Origin: Agrilactobacillus yilanensis
Lineage (GTDB): Bacteria; Bacillota; Bacilli; Lactobacillales; Lactobacillaceae
Direction of reading: 5' to 3'
Assembly: GCF_003946725.1 (NCBI RefSeq)
Contig: NZ_RHOY01000001.1
Location: 186,001-250,000, forward strand
Length of the DNA: 64,000 nucleotides
Under the pieces are notes generated by a model that did not search any database, was not told the DNA's origin, and saw only the letters and a list, made by a program, of their open reading frames with translations. Position 1 is the stretch's first letter; every line of letters starts with the position of its first letter. The translations under genes were made by a program, and so were the position numbers. This document shows positions 17,971 to 27,026 of this stretch, piece by piece.

Positions 17971-18864
17971 TTAAGCCGCCTTTTGTTGAATTTTGTCTAA
18001 TGCCTTTAATTGGCTCAACATCCATGTTGTATAAGTCTTATTTGCGGGCAAAGTTTCGGTAACATATAAAAGTGGTACATCATACTGTTTGGCTGTTTCT
18101 TTGATCGTCGTCACAATCTTAGAGTCCGTTTGCCGATTGACGACCAAAAACTCTACTTTCTTTTTAGCAATATCTTCTTGCAGCTGATTCAAAATTTTAG
18201 GCGTAGGATCAGTCCCCTCTTCAATGGCCTGCGCAAATTCCGGATCAACGACTTGATAGCCCATTTGAGCCAGCATGTAGTTAAAGACCGGTTCGGTAAC
18301 TGCCACTTTTGACTTTGTTTTGTTGGCCTTTAAGGTCGCTAATTTTTTATCAACTTTTTTTAATTTTGTGATATAAGCCTGGCCATTCTTTTTATAAAAT
18401 TTTGCATTTTTAGGAGACTGCTTGCTGAAATCTTTAACGAGCTTTTCAGTCAATTTAATCATCGTGTTTGGCCGATACCAAACATGCTCATTAGCACCAT
18501 CCTTACGCTTAGCAATATCTTTGGCCACATTGATCGTTGTCTTCTGATCACTTGTCGCCTTCAGCAAACTATCCATCCAACCGTCATAACCTAACCCGTT
18601 ATAGATAATAAAATCGGCTTTAGCGATTTGTTTCGCCGTTTTAGTCGTTGGTTCAAAATCATGGGGATCCATGCTCGGCTTATTGATAATCACCTTGACA
18701 CTGCCCTTGTTTTTTAAAACAGCTTTAGCTGCCTCACCATAAAAATCTAAACTGGTCACAACTTGAATTTTCTGACTGCTGGCCTGAACCGTCTGTGTTG
18801 TTCCTAAAAGTGTCATCAACAGTAATAATAAAGCACCTATTGTTAAATAATAATGTTTCTTCAA
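17971..18864 (-). CDS. znuA: Metal-binding protein of ABC transporter (ZnuA/AdcA family), without lipobox
   Basis: About 297 residues of the cluster A-I (ZnuA/PsaA) family. A TTG start at 18864 with GGGAGG 8 bases upstream gives a typical signal peptide (KK, hydrophobic core, VQA-SS). There is no cysteine anywhere, so it cannot be a standard lipoprotein. Likely metal ligands are His in MDPHDFEPT (~59), His in NEHVWY, and Glu in VAVTEPVFNY where ZnuA proteins usually carry His; Glu there is seen in manganese-binding PsaA/TroA types. Zinc versus manganese is therefore open. First gene of the operon. Confidence 0.85.
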   Translation of the reverse strand: MKKHYYLTIGALLLLLMTLLGTTQTVQASSQKIQVVTSLDFYGEAAKAVLKNKGSVKVIINKPSMDPHDFEPTTKTAKQIAKADFIIYNGLGYDGWMDSLLKATSDQKTTINVAKDIAKRKDGANEHVWYRPNTMIKLTEKLVKDFSKQSPKNAKFYKKNGQAYITKLKKVDKKLATLKANKTKSKVAVTEPVFNYMLAQMGYQVVDPEFAQAIEEGTDPTPKILNQLQEDIAKKKVEFLVVNRQTDSKIVTTIKETAKQYDVPLLYVTETLPANKTYTTWMLSQLKALDKIQQKAA

Positions 18865-18954
18865 AAAAGTATCCTCCCGCGGTTTTGTTTTTCGAGTCGC
18901 TATGTTTTTTGCATCATAATTCATATGTGGCTTGTCTCATTTATCTCCTTAAAA

Positions 18955-19010
18955 CGCACAGGAGGCTGGGGCAAAATTAGGATTTTGCCTCAGCCTCGTA
19001 TTTTATTATA
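18955..19010. other. Hairpin between DUF488 gene and metal ABC operon
   Basis: GAGGCTGGGGCAAAAT pairs with ATTTTGCCTCAGCCTC around a 4-base loop (18961-18998). The style resembles lactobacillar terminators but a strong T-run is missing on the minus side. It may end the DUF488 transcript. The remainder of 18865-19145 shows no gene. Confidence 0.55.
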
Positions 19011-19145
19011 AAGTTTATTCATTTTTATGAGTCATCCACGACTTAAAAAGCCTTGGTTCAAACAGCTTAGTTTATTAAGCAATTTTTTAATATGCGAATA
19101 GTTTTATATTATCATACCTGTCAAGCCTGTCAAGAAATCTAAAAT

Positions 19146-19514
19146 TTATTTAGTTTCCTTATTTTTATTTAGCCATTCTGCTAACACCACTGCTTGATTA
19201 TTTTCGGTATCCTTGGCACCATAAAGTAAGATCACCGATTGTTTTTTTAATGTCTGATTAACTAACGCCAAAAAATCCTGGTGTTCTGGATTGGCTTGAA
19301 TTTCTGCCAAATAACGTTGTTTGAATTCTGGAAATTTAGCCGGTTCATGATTGAACCACTGTCGTAATTCTTTAGACGGCCCCATATACTTCGCCCATAA
19401 ATCTAAGTGAGCCTTTACTTTTGAAACCCCTCGGGGCCACAATCGATCAATCAAAATTCGATACCCTGACATATCGGGTTCTTTAGTATAAATTCGTTCT
19501 AATTTCAAGTCCAT
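19146..19514 (-). CDS. DUF488 family protein (YeaO-like)
   Basis: About 122 residues. The RILIDRLWPRGVSK motif and the LRQWFNHEPAKFPEF segment are hallmarks of the DUF488/YeaO family, small cytoplasmic proteins of unknown biochemical function. The start is uncertain: ATG 19514 follows AGGG by 12 bases, while GTG 19523 lies very close to it. It appears to be monocistronic. Confidence 0.8.
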   Translation of the reverse strand: MDLKLERIYTKEPDMSGYRILIDRLWPRGVSKVKAHLDLWAKYMGPSKELRQWFNHEPAKFPEFKQRYLAEIQANPEHQDFLALVNQTLKKQSVILLYGAKDTENNQAVVLAEWLNKNKETK

Positions 19515-19680
19515 ATTAATCACAATCCCTAGTATTAGCGATTTTTAAATTTATTATGCTACCTAAAAGTATAGCACAAATAATATTTTCTAAGTATGGT
19601 ATAGCTTGATTTAAATGATGTTTTATTCCAAAATCATGTTATCATTAGTTTAATTATTCAAATTTTAAATAAAGAGGGTT

Positions 19681-20316
19681 ATGCTTACGTTACTAATCGA
19701 TTTTTTTGACCACCGACCAACACCGGCCATTGCCCAAGATTTATTAGGCAAAACTTTGTTATACCATGGTCCCCATGGCGCAGTGGGCGGTTTGATTGTT
19801 GAAACTGAAGCTTATTTAGGCCAGCAAGATTCTGCGGCTCATGCTTATCAAGGACACCGTTCTAGAGCCAACGAGGCACTCTATGGTACACCAGGTACTA
19901 TTTATATTTATCAGCGGCACGGTCAATTTTGCTTTGATATTGCGACCCAAGCCAAAGATGAACCGCAAGGCATCTTAATTAGAAGCATTGAACCAACGAT
20001 TGGTTTAACCATTATGACCCAAAATCGGCCCCGGCCTAAACCTTATGAGCTTACTAATGGACCAGGTAAATTGATGCAGGCTCTAGGTATTCAAGACACT
20101 AACTTGAACTTGGCACACTTAGATCAAGCACCTTTGACAATTGATCTAACAACTTTTAAACGCCCAATACAAATTCAAGAAAGCCCCCGGATTGGCGTCC
20201 GTAAAAATGGCGGCTGGGTGGCCAAACCTTTGCGTTATTTTGTAGCTGGTAATCCCTATGTCTCTAAGATGCTCAAGCGGGATATGGCCTTAGACAGTCA
20301 TGGATGGCAGATGTAA
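19681..20316 (+). CDS. DNA-3-methyladenine glycosylase (AAG/Mpg family)
   Basis: 211 residues, close to the family norm. Recognisable segments are DLLGKTLLY, IVETEAYLG (catalytic Glu), RSRANEALYGTPGTIYIYQ and LTNGPGKL. It removes alkylated purines such as 3-methyladenine and hypoxanthine in base-excision repair. GAGGG lies only 3 bases before the ATG, which is tight, but no alternative start exists nearby. Followed by a strong terminator. Confidence 0.92.
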   Translation: MLTLLIDFFDHRPTPAIAQDLLGKTLLYHGPHGAVGGLIVETEAYLGQQDSAAHAYQGHRSRANEALYGTPGTIYIYQRHGQFCFDIATQAKDEPQGILIRSIEPTIGLTIMTQNRPRPKPYELTNGPGKLMQALGIQDTNLNLAHLDQAPLTIDLTTFKRPIQIQESPRIGVRKNGGWVAKPLRYFVAGNPYVSKMLKRDMALDSHGWQM

Positions 20317-20321
20317 AAAAA

Positions 20322-20366
20322 CAAGCCAGATCAAGTGCATACCACACTTTGATCTGGCTTGTTTTT
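20322..20366 (+). terminator. Terminator of the DNA glycosylase gene
   Basis: AACAAGCCAGATCAAGTG pairs with CACTTTGATCTGGCTTGTT (one bulge) followed by TTTTT. Strong intrinsic terminator. Confidence 0.9.
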
Positions 20367-20401
20367 AGTGCTCGAGGCTTTCCCGCTCCAGTTCGCGCTC
20401 T
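20365..20401 (+). repeat. Structured repeat element, half copy
   Basis: Only the 3' arm of the element is present: TTAGTGCTCGAGG, the CCCG box, GCTCCAGTT and the end box CGCGCTCT. It is squeezed between the glycosylase terminator and the racemase stop codon, which follows directly. It is closest to the 3' arm of array unit 2 and carries the complement of the unpaired arm of copy A. Confidence 0.8.
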
Positions 20402-21121
20402 TTAAATATGCCCTAATTGTCTGACTTTCAAGGCTAATTCAATGCTTTTATCTGCGATAATGCTTTGGGGGTCGATCACGGGATAATCATGATCTGGTGC
20501 CATTTCTTGAGCTAAGGATAGCTCTGTACAGCCCAAAATCACAACACCGCAGTGATGTTTGTTAATCATGTCATCCAAAATTTCGTGATAGAGTTTACCA
20601 TCTACAAAATTTTGTTCCTTGATATCTCGATAAATCAGCTCATTGACTTTTTCTTGAATACTTGGGTCGCCTAAAATAACTTCACGGCCGACTTTTTCTA
20701 CCTCATTACGATAGATCCCGTCTGCGATCGTCCCTTCCGTAGCGATTAGACCAGCTGCCGATAAATTCGGATATTGATCCACCATTGTGTCCACTGCAAT
20801 TTTTGGCATATGCAAAATTGGAATCGACGTGGCTGCTTGCAGCTCATCATAAAAATAATGGGCCGTATTACAGACAATGGCAAAAAAAGCTGGGTTCAGC
20901 TGACTTTGCTGCTGAATATCTTCCAACAAGTCTGGATAAAAATTAGGCTGAGTATGATCTAAAATGTAGCTGGTCCGATCTGGAACAGTTGCATGATTGA
21001 CTAAAATATAATTCAAATAATCTTGATCTTTATGGGTTGGCGTCCGTTCGTTTAACAAACGCAAATAGCTTTCAGTTGCTGCTGTGCCCATCCCACCAAT
21101 AATTGTAAAAAACTGCTGCAT
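20402..21121 (-). CDS. Aspartate/glutamate racemase
   Basis: 239 residues, cofactor-independent two-cysteine racemase family. Catalytic cysteines are in VCNTAH (near residue 83) and ILGCTELS (near 195). The N-terminal IIGGMGTAATES is typical of aspartate racemase (RacD) rather than MurI. It starts 24 bases after the murE stop, so the two are likely co-transcribed. This suggests it supplies D-aspartate for an L-Lys-D-Asp peptidoglycan cross-bridge, an inference from context. The stop codon abuts the half repeat element. Confidence 0.85.
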   Translation of the reverse strand: MQQFFTIIGGMGTAATESYLRLLNERTPTHKDQDYLNYILVNHATVPDRTSYILDHTQPNFYPDLLEDIQQQSQLNPAFFAIVCNTAHYFYDELQAATSIPILHMPKIAVDTMVDQYPNLSAAGLIATEGTIADGIYRNEVEKVGREVILGDPSIQEKVNELIYRDIKEQNFVDGKLYHEILDDMINKHHCGVVILGCTELSLAQEMAPDHDYPVIDPQSIIADKSIELALKVRQLGHI

Positions 21122-21145
21122 AATCTACTTCCACACTCATTTCAC

Positions 21146-22687
21146 TCAAAGTTCATCTGCAATTTGTTGAGCAATCGCTAAATCTGTTTCGTAAGGGGTA
21201 TCAATCCCTCTTACTTTTTGATAAGGATCTGCCCCCTTGCCCGCCAATACAACAATATCGCCGGGTTGGCTCATCATAATTGCTTGTTTAATTGCCGTTT
21301 TGCGGTCCAATACAATCGACACGTCCACTTTATTATGATCAATGTCTTTATCAATCTGTTCCGCAATACTTTGTGGATTTTCAAAACCAGGGTCATCCGT
21401 TGTTAAAAGGGCCACTTGGGCATATTCTGTCAAGACTTTGGCAAAGCCCGGCCGTCTAGAAACGCCCTTGTCCCCAGGACTACCTACAACGACAATTAAT
21501 CTTGGATCTTGGTATTCATGCTGTAAGAACCGCAATAACACTTTCATGCTCACATAATTATGGGCATAATCCACATAAACTTGTCCATGTCCCGGCACGG
21601 CTAAAGTATCCATCCGTCCAGGGATGCGGACGTTGACTAAGCCATCTTGGGTTTCCTTAGTATCTGCGCCTGCAAAAGCAGCAGCAATAATCGCTGCTGT
21701 AGCGTTGCTTTCATTAAAGTCGCCAATTAGACTCAGTTGATAATCGCCTTGTACATTTAGTACTTGTGCTTTTTCAGAAACTGGTGTGAAAATAAATCGA
21801 CTCGTTCCTAAATCCGCTTCTTTACTTTCAAAGCGGAAATCAATTTCTACATTTTGTGGTGTTTGGTAATCAGCTGCTGCAAATAGATAGATACTATTCG
21901 GATTTGTTGTTGTCCGAGCTGCCGCATAAACTTCGTCAAAATGATCTGTTTCTGCATTGATAATACATTTGCGGGCATTAACCAATAATTGTAATTTACA
22001 ATGTAGATAATTATCAAAGTCGGGATGTTCATTAGGGCCAATGTGGTCTGATGAAATATTTAAGAAAAAGCCCACATCATAAGTTAACCCAAACACCCGG
22101 TTTCGCAAATAAGCCTGCGAAGAAACTTCCATGATCAAATGGGTCATCCCATTATCTACAGCTTCTCGCATATCATGGAATAAATCTAATGACTCAGGTG
22201 TCGTCAAATCTGACTTAAACTGCTGCTCCGGTTTAGGTCCAACAATACGATCTAAAGTAGAAAATAGCGCAGTTTTGTGTTTCGTTGTAATGTCTAAAAT
22301 ACCTTTTGTAAAGTAAGCCGAAGTGGTCTTACCTTTCGTTCCGGTATAAGCAATCACAAATAAATCATCTTGCGGATAGTCAAAATACGCCGCAGATAAT
22401 AAAGCCATTGCTTTTTGAATATTCGTTACGATAAAGGCATTCATCCCTTTACCTTCTGGATAAGGCTGCTCAGCGACATAGGTGATCGCCCCATTATCTT
22501 TCGCCATCGTTAAATAAATTGGGCGGAAGTTATCGCCTTTACAGAAAAATATCGCATCATTTTTAACTTTGCGAGAGTCATAAGTGATATCCGTCATTTT
22601 GGTATCCAAGTCTTTTTGGATCGCACTGCTCTTGAGCAAATGATGTTCTTTTAAAATTAACATACATGCATAAAGTGATAATGACAA
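21146..22687 (-). CDS. murE: UDP-N-acetylmuramoyl-tripeptide synthetase (MurE)
   Basis: About 513 residues, Mur ligase family. The ATP site is AYTGTKGKTTS, the MEVSSQAY region and HIGPNEH follow, and the C-terminal domain contains DDPGFENP in place of the DNPR of diaminopimelate-adding enzymes, so L-lysine is the more likely substrate. The start is uncertain: TTG 22687 has AGAGG 10 bases upstream, and ATG 22663 is the next option. An extended -10 lies just upstream. It is followed by the racemase gene. Cytoplasmic step of peptidoglycan synthesis. Confidence 0.88.
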   Translation of the reverse strand: MSLSLYACMLILKEHHLLKSSAIQKDLDTKMTDITYDSRKVKNDAIFFCKGDNFRPIYLTMAKDNGAITYVAEQPYPEGKGMNAFIVTNIQKAMALLSAAYFDYPQDDLFVIAYTGTKGKTTSAYFTKGILDITTKHKTALFSTLDRIVGPKPEQQFKSDLTTPESLDLFHDMREAVDNGMTHLIMEVSSQAYLRNRVFGLTYDVGFFLNISSDHIGPNEHPDFDNYLHCKLQLLVNARKCIINAETDHFDEVYAAARTTTNPNSIYLFAAADYQTPQNVEIDFRFESKEADLGTSRFIFTPVSEKAQVLNVQGDYQLSLIGDFNESNATAAIIAAAFAGADTKETQDGLVNVRIPGRMDTLAVPGHGQVYVDYAHNYVSMKVLLRFLQHEYQDPRLIVVVGSPGDKGVSRRPGFAKVLTEYAQVALLTTDDPGFENPQSIAEQIDKDIDHNKVDVSIVLDRKTAIKQAIMMSQPGDIVVLAGKGADPYQKVRGIDTPYETDLAIAQQIADEL

Positions 22688-22725
22688 TTGCCTGCATCCT
22701 CTCAAATCAAATTCAAATCGTATTA

Positions 22726-22731
22726 ATTATA
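22726..22731 (-). promoter_or_regulatory. Extended -10 element for murE-racD
   Basis: Minus strand TGCTATAAT, a consensus -10 with an extended TGn motif, 39 bases before the murE start. No good -35 is seen; it would lie inside the end of the upstream amylase gene. Confidence 0.45.
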
Positions 22732-22737
22732 GCATAA

Positions 22738-24567
22738 TTACGGTTTGGGACAGGGAAAAATTAAAAATTCATAAGGCTCTAATTTTACACCTGAAATTTG
22801 TCTTTGCACCGCTTTTGCTAAATCCGGCGGTAATGTTTCCACTTGCACATCGCTTGCTTTTAAATACTGCGCAGTTGCGCTTGGATTCACTAAGCACAAA
22901 TGGCCCTGGGTCCCGTTGCGCCGCAAATAACCAAACCAGTTGCCACCAGAAAATGGTTCGAACTCGGCCTGGTTACTAAAAGCCAAATCTTGACGCCGTA
23001 GATGAACAAGATTTTTGACAAATTGCTGTAACTGCCGATCTTCATGATGCCAAGGGAAAAAGCGGCGGTTATCTGGATCCACATCCCCCTTAACCCCGGC
23101 TTCATCCCCATAATAAATACAAGGCACCCCTGGCAATGTCAAAAATAATTGCCATAATAATTGAAATTTTTGACGATCATTGTTCAAAACTGTCAGCGCT
23201 CTTTGCGTATCATGGGTGCCAATATTATTAAAGTTATAATTAAACACCGTCTTTGGATAATTTTGTTTCAACGTCAAAATTTGCTGAACCCAATCCGTTG
23301 GTGTGAGCTTACCATTGACTAAATCCAATAACAACTGACGTAAAGGATAGTTCATAACCGCCTCTAGACCGCCACCTTCAATATAATGCCGGCGACTGCC
23401 GTAACTCACTTTATGACTGGCATCTTCCCAAACCTCACCAATCAATACTTTATCTTTAAAGCGGTCCAATGTTTGGCGGATTTGAAAAATGAACTTATCA
23501 TTTAACTCATCTGCCACATCCAGCCGCCAACCATCAACGCCTAATTTTGTCCAATAACCAATGACACTTTGATCATCTGAGGCAATAAAATCATGGAAAC
23601 TTTGTGCATCTTTATTAATCGCCGGCAGATCTAAAACCCCCCACCAGCTGTCATAATCTTTAGGATAATCTTTAAACGTAAACCAATCATAATACGGGCT
23701 ATCTTTATGATCAGCAGCCCCATTGGTTTCATAAGTTTGATAAAGATTAAAGTAACGGCTATCAGCCCCTACATGATTAAATACCCCATCCAAAATAACA
23801 TGCATTTTTAATTGATGGACCGTATTTAAGAAATGTTCAAAATCGGCTAACGTCCCTAAAACCCCATCAATTTTTAAGTAATCCCCGGTGTCATAACGGT
23901 GATTACTCCGGGCTTCAAAAATCGGACTTAAATAAATGCCAGTAATGCCCAAATCTTTAAGATAAGGTAATTTTGCTTCAATTCCTTTTAAATTGCCGCC
24001 ATAAAAATCCCAACGGACAATTTCACCTTGTTTGTTTTTGACATAATAAGGCAGATCATTTGTCGTCCCATAAATAAAACTATTTGGCTTAGGTGCATTC
24101 ACATGACCATCGGCATTGCCATTATAAAAGCGGTCCACAAAAATATGATAAAATACCGCATTTTGATACCACTTAGGCAGTTTATCTTCCGATTTTAAAC
24201 AAGTCAGCTGATACATCTGTACCGCATTACGCTGGTCATAAACTTGCCCTAAACCACCTAAACCGCCATTTTGACAACCATAATAAATGGCCTCAGTTAC
24301 CGTCTGAATTTTGAAGAAATAAAAATATAACCCAGCCGAAGCTGGGTAAAATTCACCGGTATAAAAACCAGTCTGCTGTTCATTCAGTGGTATGACGGCT
24401 TCTGGATCATCCCATTGTTCATCACGATAAACAACTAAACTTACTTGCTGCAATTCTTGGACATCTGTCACTTGAATGCTAAATTGGTGTCTTGTCTGCT
24501 TTAAAGCAGCACCAAAAGGCTGTTTATATTGACTCAAAAAGGAATTATATTCAATCATAATAGACAT
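22738..24567 (-). CDS. GH13 alpha-glucan hydrolase (neopullulanase/maltogenic amylase type)
   Basis: About 609 residues. An N-terminal starch-binding-like beta domain (residues ~1-125) precedes the catalytic barrel. GH13 conserved regions are DGVFNHVG, GWRLDVADEL (nucleophile Asp), LIGEVWEDA (acid/base Glu) and NNIGTHDT. No signal peptide, so it acts in the cytoplasm on glycogen or dextrins. It is the last gene of the glg operon, 19 or so bases after glgP. The start is ambiguous between ATG 24567 and ATG 24558. Confidence 0.88.
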   Translation of the reverse strand: MSIMIEYNSFLSQYKQPFGAALKQTRHQFSIQVTDVQELQQVSLVVYRDEQWDDPEAVIPLNEQQTGFYTGEFYPASAGLYFYFFKIQTVTEAIYYGCQNGGLGGLGQVYDQRNAVQMYQLTCLKSEDKLPKWYQNAVFYHIFVDRFYNGNADGHVNAPKPNSFIYGTTNDLPYYVKNKQGEIVRWDFYGGNLKGIEAKLPYLKDLGITGIYLSPIFEARSNHRYDTGDYLKIDGVLGTLADFEHFLNTVHQLKMHVILDGVFNHVGADSRYFNLYQTYETNGAADHKDSPYYDWFTFKDYPKDYDSWWGVLDLPAINKDAQSFHDFIASDDQSVIGYWTKLGVDGWRLDVADELNDKFIFQIRQTLDRFKDKVLIGEVWEDASHKVSYGSRRHYIEGGGLEAVMNYPLRQLLLDLVNGKLTPTDWVQQILTLKQNYPKTVFNYNFNNIGTHDTQRALTVLNNDRQKFQLLWQLFLTLPGVPCIYYGDEAGVKGDVDPDNRRFFPWHHEDRQLQQFVKNLVHLRRQDLAFSNQAEFEPFSGGNWFGYLRRNGTQGHLCLVNPSATAQYLKASDVQVETLPPDLAKAVQRQISGVKLEPYEFLIFPCPKP

Positions 24568-24601
24568 ATACCTCACTGACAAATAAAATCATTAGCTTCT
24601 A

Positions 24602-26992
24602 CTACTCAATCGATGCCGGTACTTTAGCATGCCAAATATCTTCCGCATAACGAATAACCGTGTAATCCGATGAGAACCGACCGCTGTTGGCCACATTATA
24701 GGCCATCATTTTACCCCAACAGTCTGGTTTTTGATACAGCATATCAATTTTTTCTTGAGCTTGGGCATAACTTTCGTAGTCCGCCAATAAGAAATATTGA
24801 TCGTTGTATTGCACTAAAGAATTGAAAATATCTCGACCTTCAGATTCAATATCTTTGATCGTACCATCCACAAGCGCATTTAAAATACGTTGAATCCGTT
24901 GATCCTTACTATAAAAATCAGCAGAGTGATAGTTTTGATAATTCTCCACATCATCAACCGTTAACCCAAAAGTCACCATATTTTCCGAACCAACCGCATC
25001 AAACATTTCAATATTGGCCCCATCCATCGTGGCTAAAGTAATCGCCCCGTTGGCCATTAACTTCATATTACTTGTTCCGGAAGCTTCTTTACCAGCTAAG
25101 GAAATTTGCTCGCTGACATCGGCAGCTGGAATAATCTTTTCAGCTAACGAAACCCCATAGTTCGGCACAAAAATGATCTTTAATTGATTCTTCACATCTG
25201 GATCATGATTGATTTGTTCAGCTAAGGCATTAATTAATTTAATAATCTGCTTGGCGTAACGATAGCTTGGTGCCGCCTTAGCCCCAAAAATATGCACTCT
25301 AGGATTCGGCAGCGGCTGCCCGGATTTGATTTGTAAATATTCATCAATAATATACATTACATGCAATAACTGACGTTTATACGCATGCAGCCGTTTGATT
25401 TGGACGTCAAAAATCGCTTTTGGATTAATCCGTTCATGAAGATGCTCTTGAACATAATTGGCAAAGGCCACTTTATTTCGATGCTTCACCGCCGCTAATT
25501 TCTTCAAGACATCTTTATCTTTCGCCACCACTTCAAACGACCGTAAGAAATGTGGTGATTTGTGCCATTTTTGGCCAATTTGATTGTCTAATAAATTGGT
25601 CAGATTTGGATTGGCAACTTCTAACCAACGTCTAAATGTAATCCCGTTGGTTTTATTATTAAACCGTTCTGGATACATGCGGTAAAGTCCATTTAAGACG
25701 CTGTCTTGCAGCAGTTGCGAATGAATCTTAGCGACCCCATTTACGCTGTGGCTGCCGATGACTGCTAAATAAGCCATTCGTACATAACCATCCGCAATTG
25801 GCGCAACGCTTTGAACCAATTCTGCACCATATAATGGCACCATCTTTAAGCGGAAACGCCGGTCTATTTCTTGAACAATTTGATAAATCCGTGGCACGGT
25901 TTGGGCAAACATATCTTCCGGCCAAGTTTCCAAAGCTTCAGATAATAACGTGTGATTCGTATAAGACATCACTTGTTCTGTAATATTCCAAGCCTTTTCC
26001 CAACTTAAAGATTCATTATCCATCAAAACCCGCATTAATTCCGCCACTGCCATTGCGGGATGGGTGTCATTAATATGGATCGAAATTTTTTCACCAAAAT
26101 CATCTAAGTTCCGATGATGCCGGCGATAAGAACGCACGATACTTTGAACCCCTGCTGAAACAAAGAAGTATTCTTGTTTCAACCGCAATAAGCGGCCTTC
26201 ATAATTTGAATCATCGGGATACAAAATTTGTGTGATCTCATTAACCTTTTGTTTTTCAGCTAAAGTATAGCGTTGATGTTCATTGTAAGGCAATTCGGCA
26301 GACCATAATCGTAAATTGTTCACGACCTCATTATGATAGCCTACAATCCCAATATCATAAGGGACGGCAATCACATCTTCTGCATTTTCATAAATTGCAT
26401 GATTCTTACCGAAGCTATCTTCTTTTAACCAGACATGTCCGCCAAAATGAACCACACAGGCCCGATTTTCCCGACGAACTTCCCAAATATTGCCATTACG
26501 CAACCAATCATCTGGTAATTCTACTTGATAACCATTAATAAATTCTTGTTTAAACAAACCATACTGGTAACGAATCCCATTCCCATGCATGGCAATACCT
26601 TCTGAAGCCGCACTATCTAAAAATTCAGAAGCAAGTCGGCCTAAACCACCATTCCCTAAACCTGGGTCTGGTTCTTGCTCGATAATATGATTTAAATCAA
26701 TACCTAATTTATTCAAGCCATTAGCCACAATATCTTGAATTCCTAAATTAAGCATATTTTGTGGTAAAAATCGACCAGGCAAAAATTCAATGGAAAAATA
26801 ATAAACTTGTTTGTCATCTTCTTTTTGATAACGTGTTTTAGTTTCTTGCCAATGTTTTGCATAATAATCTCGAACAACGCTAGCTAGTACCCGATATTGT
26901 TGTGATTTACTGGCTTCTGTAATCGACGAAGAATACATCTCCAACATACGAGTCTTATAATCATCCATAAATTGAGCTTCTGTAATTGCCAC
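24602..26992 (-). CDS. glgP: Glycogen/maltodextrin phosphorylase
   Basis: 796 residues, GT35 family. The pyridoxal-phosphate lysine lies in GKEASGTSNMKLMANG near residue 640. EPDPGLGNGGLGRLASE and the KRLHAYKRQLL segment are also present. It releases glucose-1-phosphate from the non-reducing ends of glycogen. Its place after glgA in the operon allows storage and release to be co-expressed. Confidence 0.95.
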   Translation of the reverse strand: MAITEAQFMDDYKTRMLEMYSSSITEASKSQQYRVLASVVRDYYAKHWQETKTRYQKEDDKQVYYFSIEFLPGRFLPQNMLNLGIQDIVANGLNKLGIDLNHIIEQEPDPGLGNGGLGRLASEFLDSAASEGIAMHGNGIRYQYGLFKQEFINGYQVELPDDWLRNGNIWEVRRENRACVVHFGGHVWLKEDSFGKNHAIYENAEDVIAVPYDIGIVGYHNEVVNNLRLWSAELPYNEHQRYTLAEKQKVNEITQILYPDDSNYEGRLLRLKQEYFFVSAGVQSIVRSYRRHHRNLDDFGEKISIHINDTHPAMAVAELMRVLMDNESLSWEKAWNITEQVMSYTNHTLLSEALETWPEDMFAQTVPRIYQIVQEIDRRFRLKMVPLYGAELVQSVAPIADGYVRMAYLAVIGSHSVNGVAKIHSQLLQDSVLNGLYRMYPERFNNKTNGITFRRWLEVANPNLTNLLDNQIGQKWHKSPHFLRSFEVVAKDKDVLKKLAAVKHRNKVAFANYVQEHLHERINPKAIFDVQIKRLHAYKRQLLHVMYIIDEYLQIKSGQPLPNPRVHIFGAKAAPSYRYAKQIIKLINALAEQINHDPDVKNQLKIIFVPNYGVSLAEKIIPAADVSEQISLAGKEASGTSNMKLMANGAITLATMDGANIEMFDAVGSENMVTFGLTVDDVENYQNYHSADFYSKDQRIQRILNALVDGTIKDIESEGRDIFNSLVQYNDQYFLLADYESYAQAQEKIDMLYQKPDCWGKMMAYNVANSGRFSSDYTVIRYAEDIWHAKVPASIE

Positions 26993-27026
26993 AATACCAC
27001 GTCTTTCTTAAATTATAGTTAATGAT

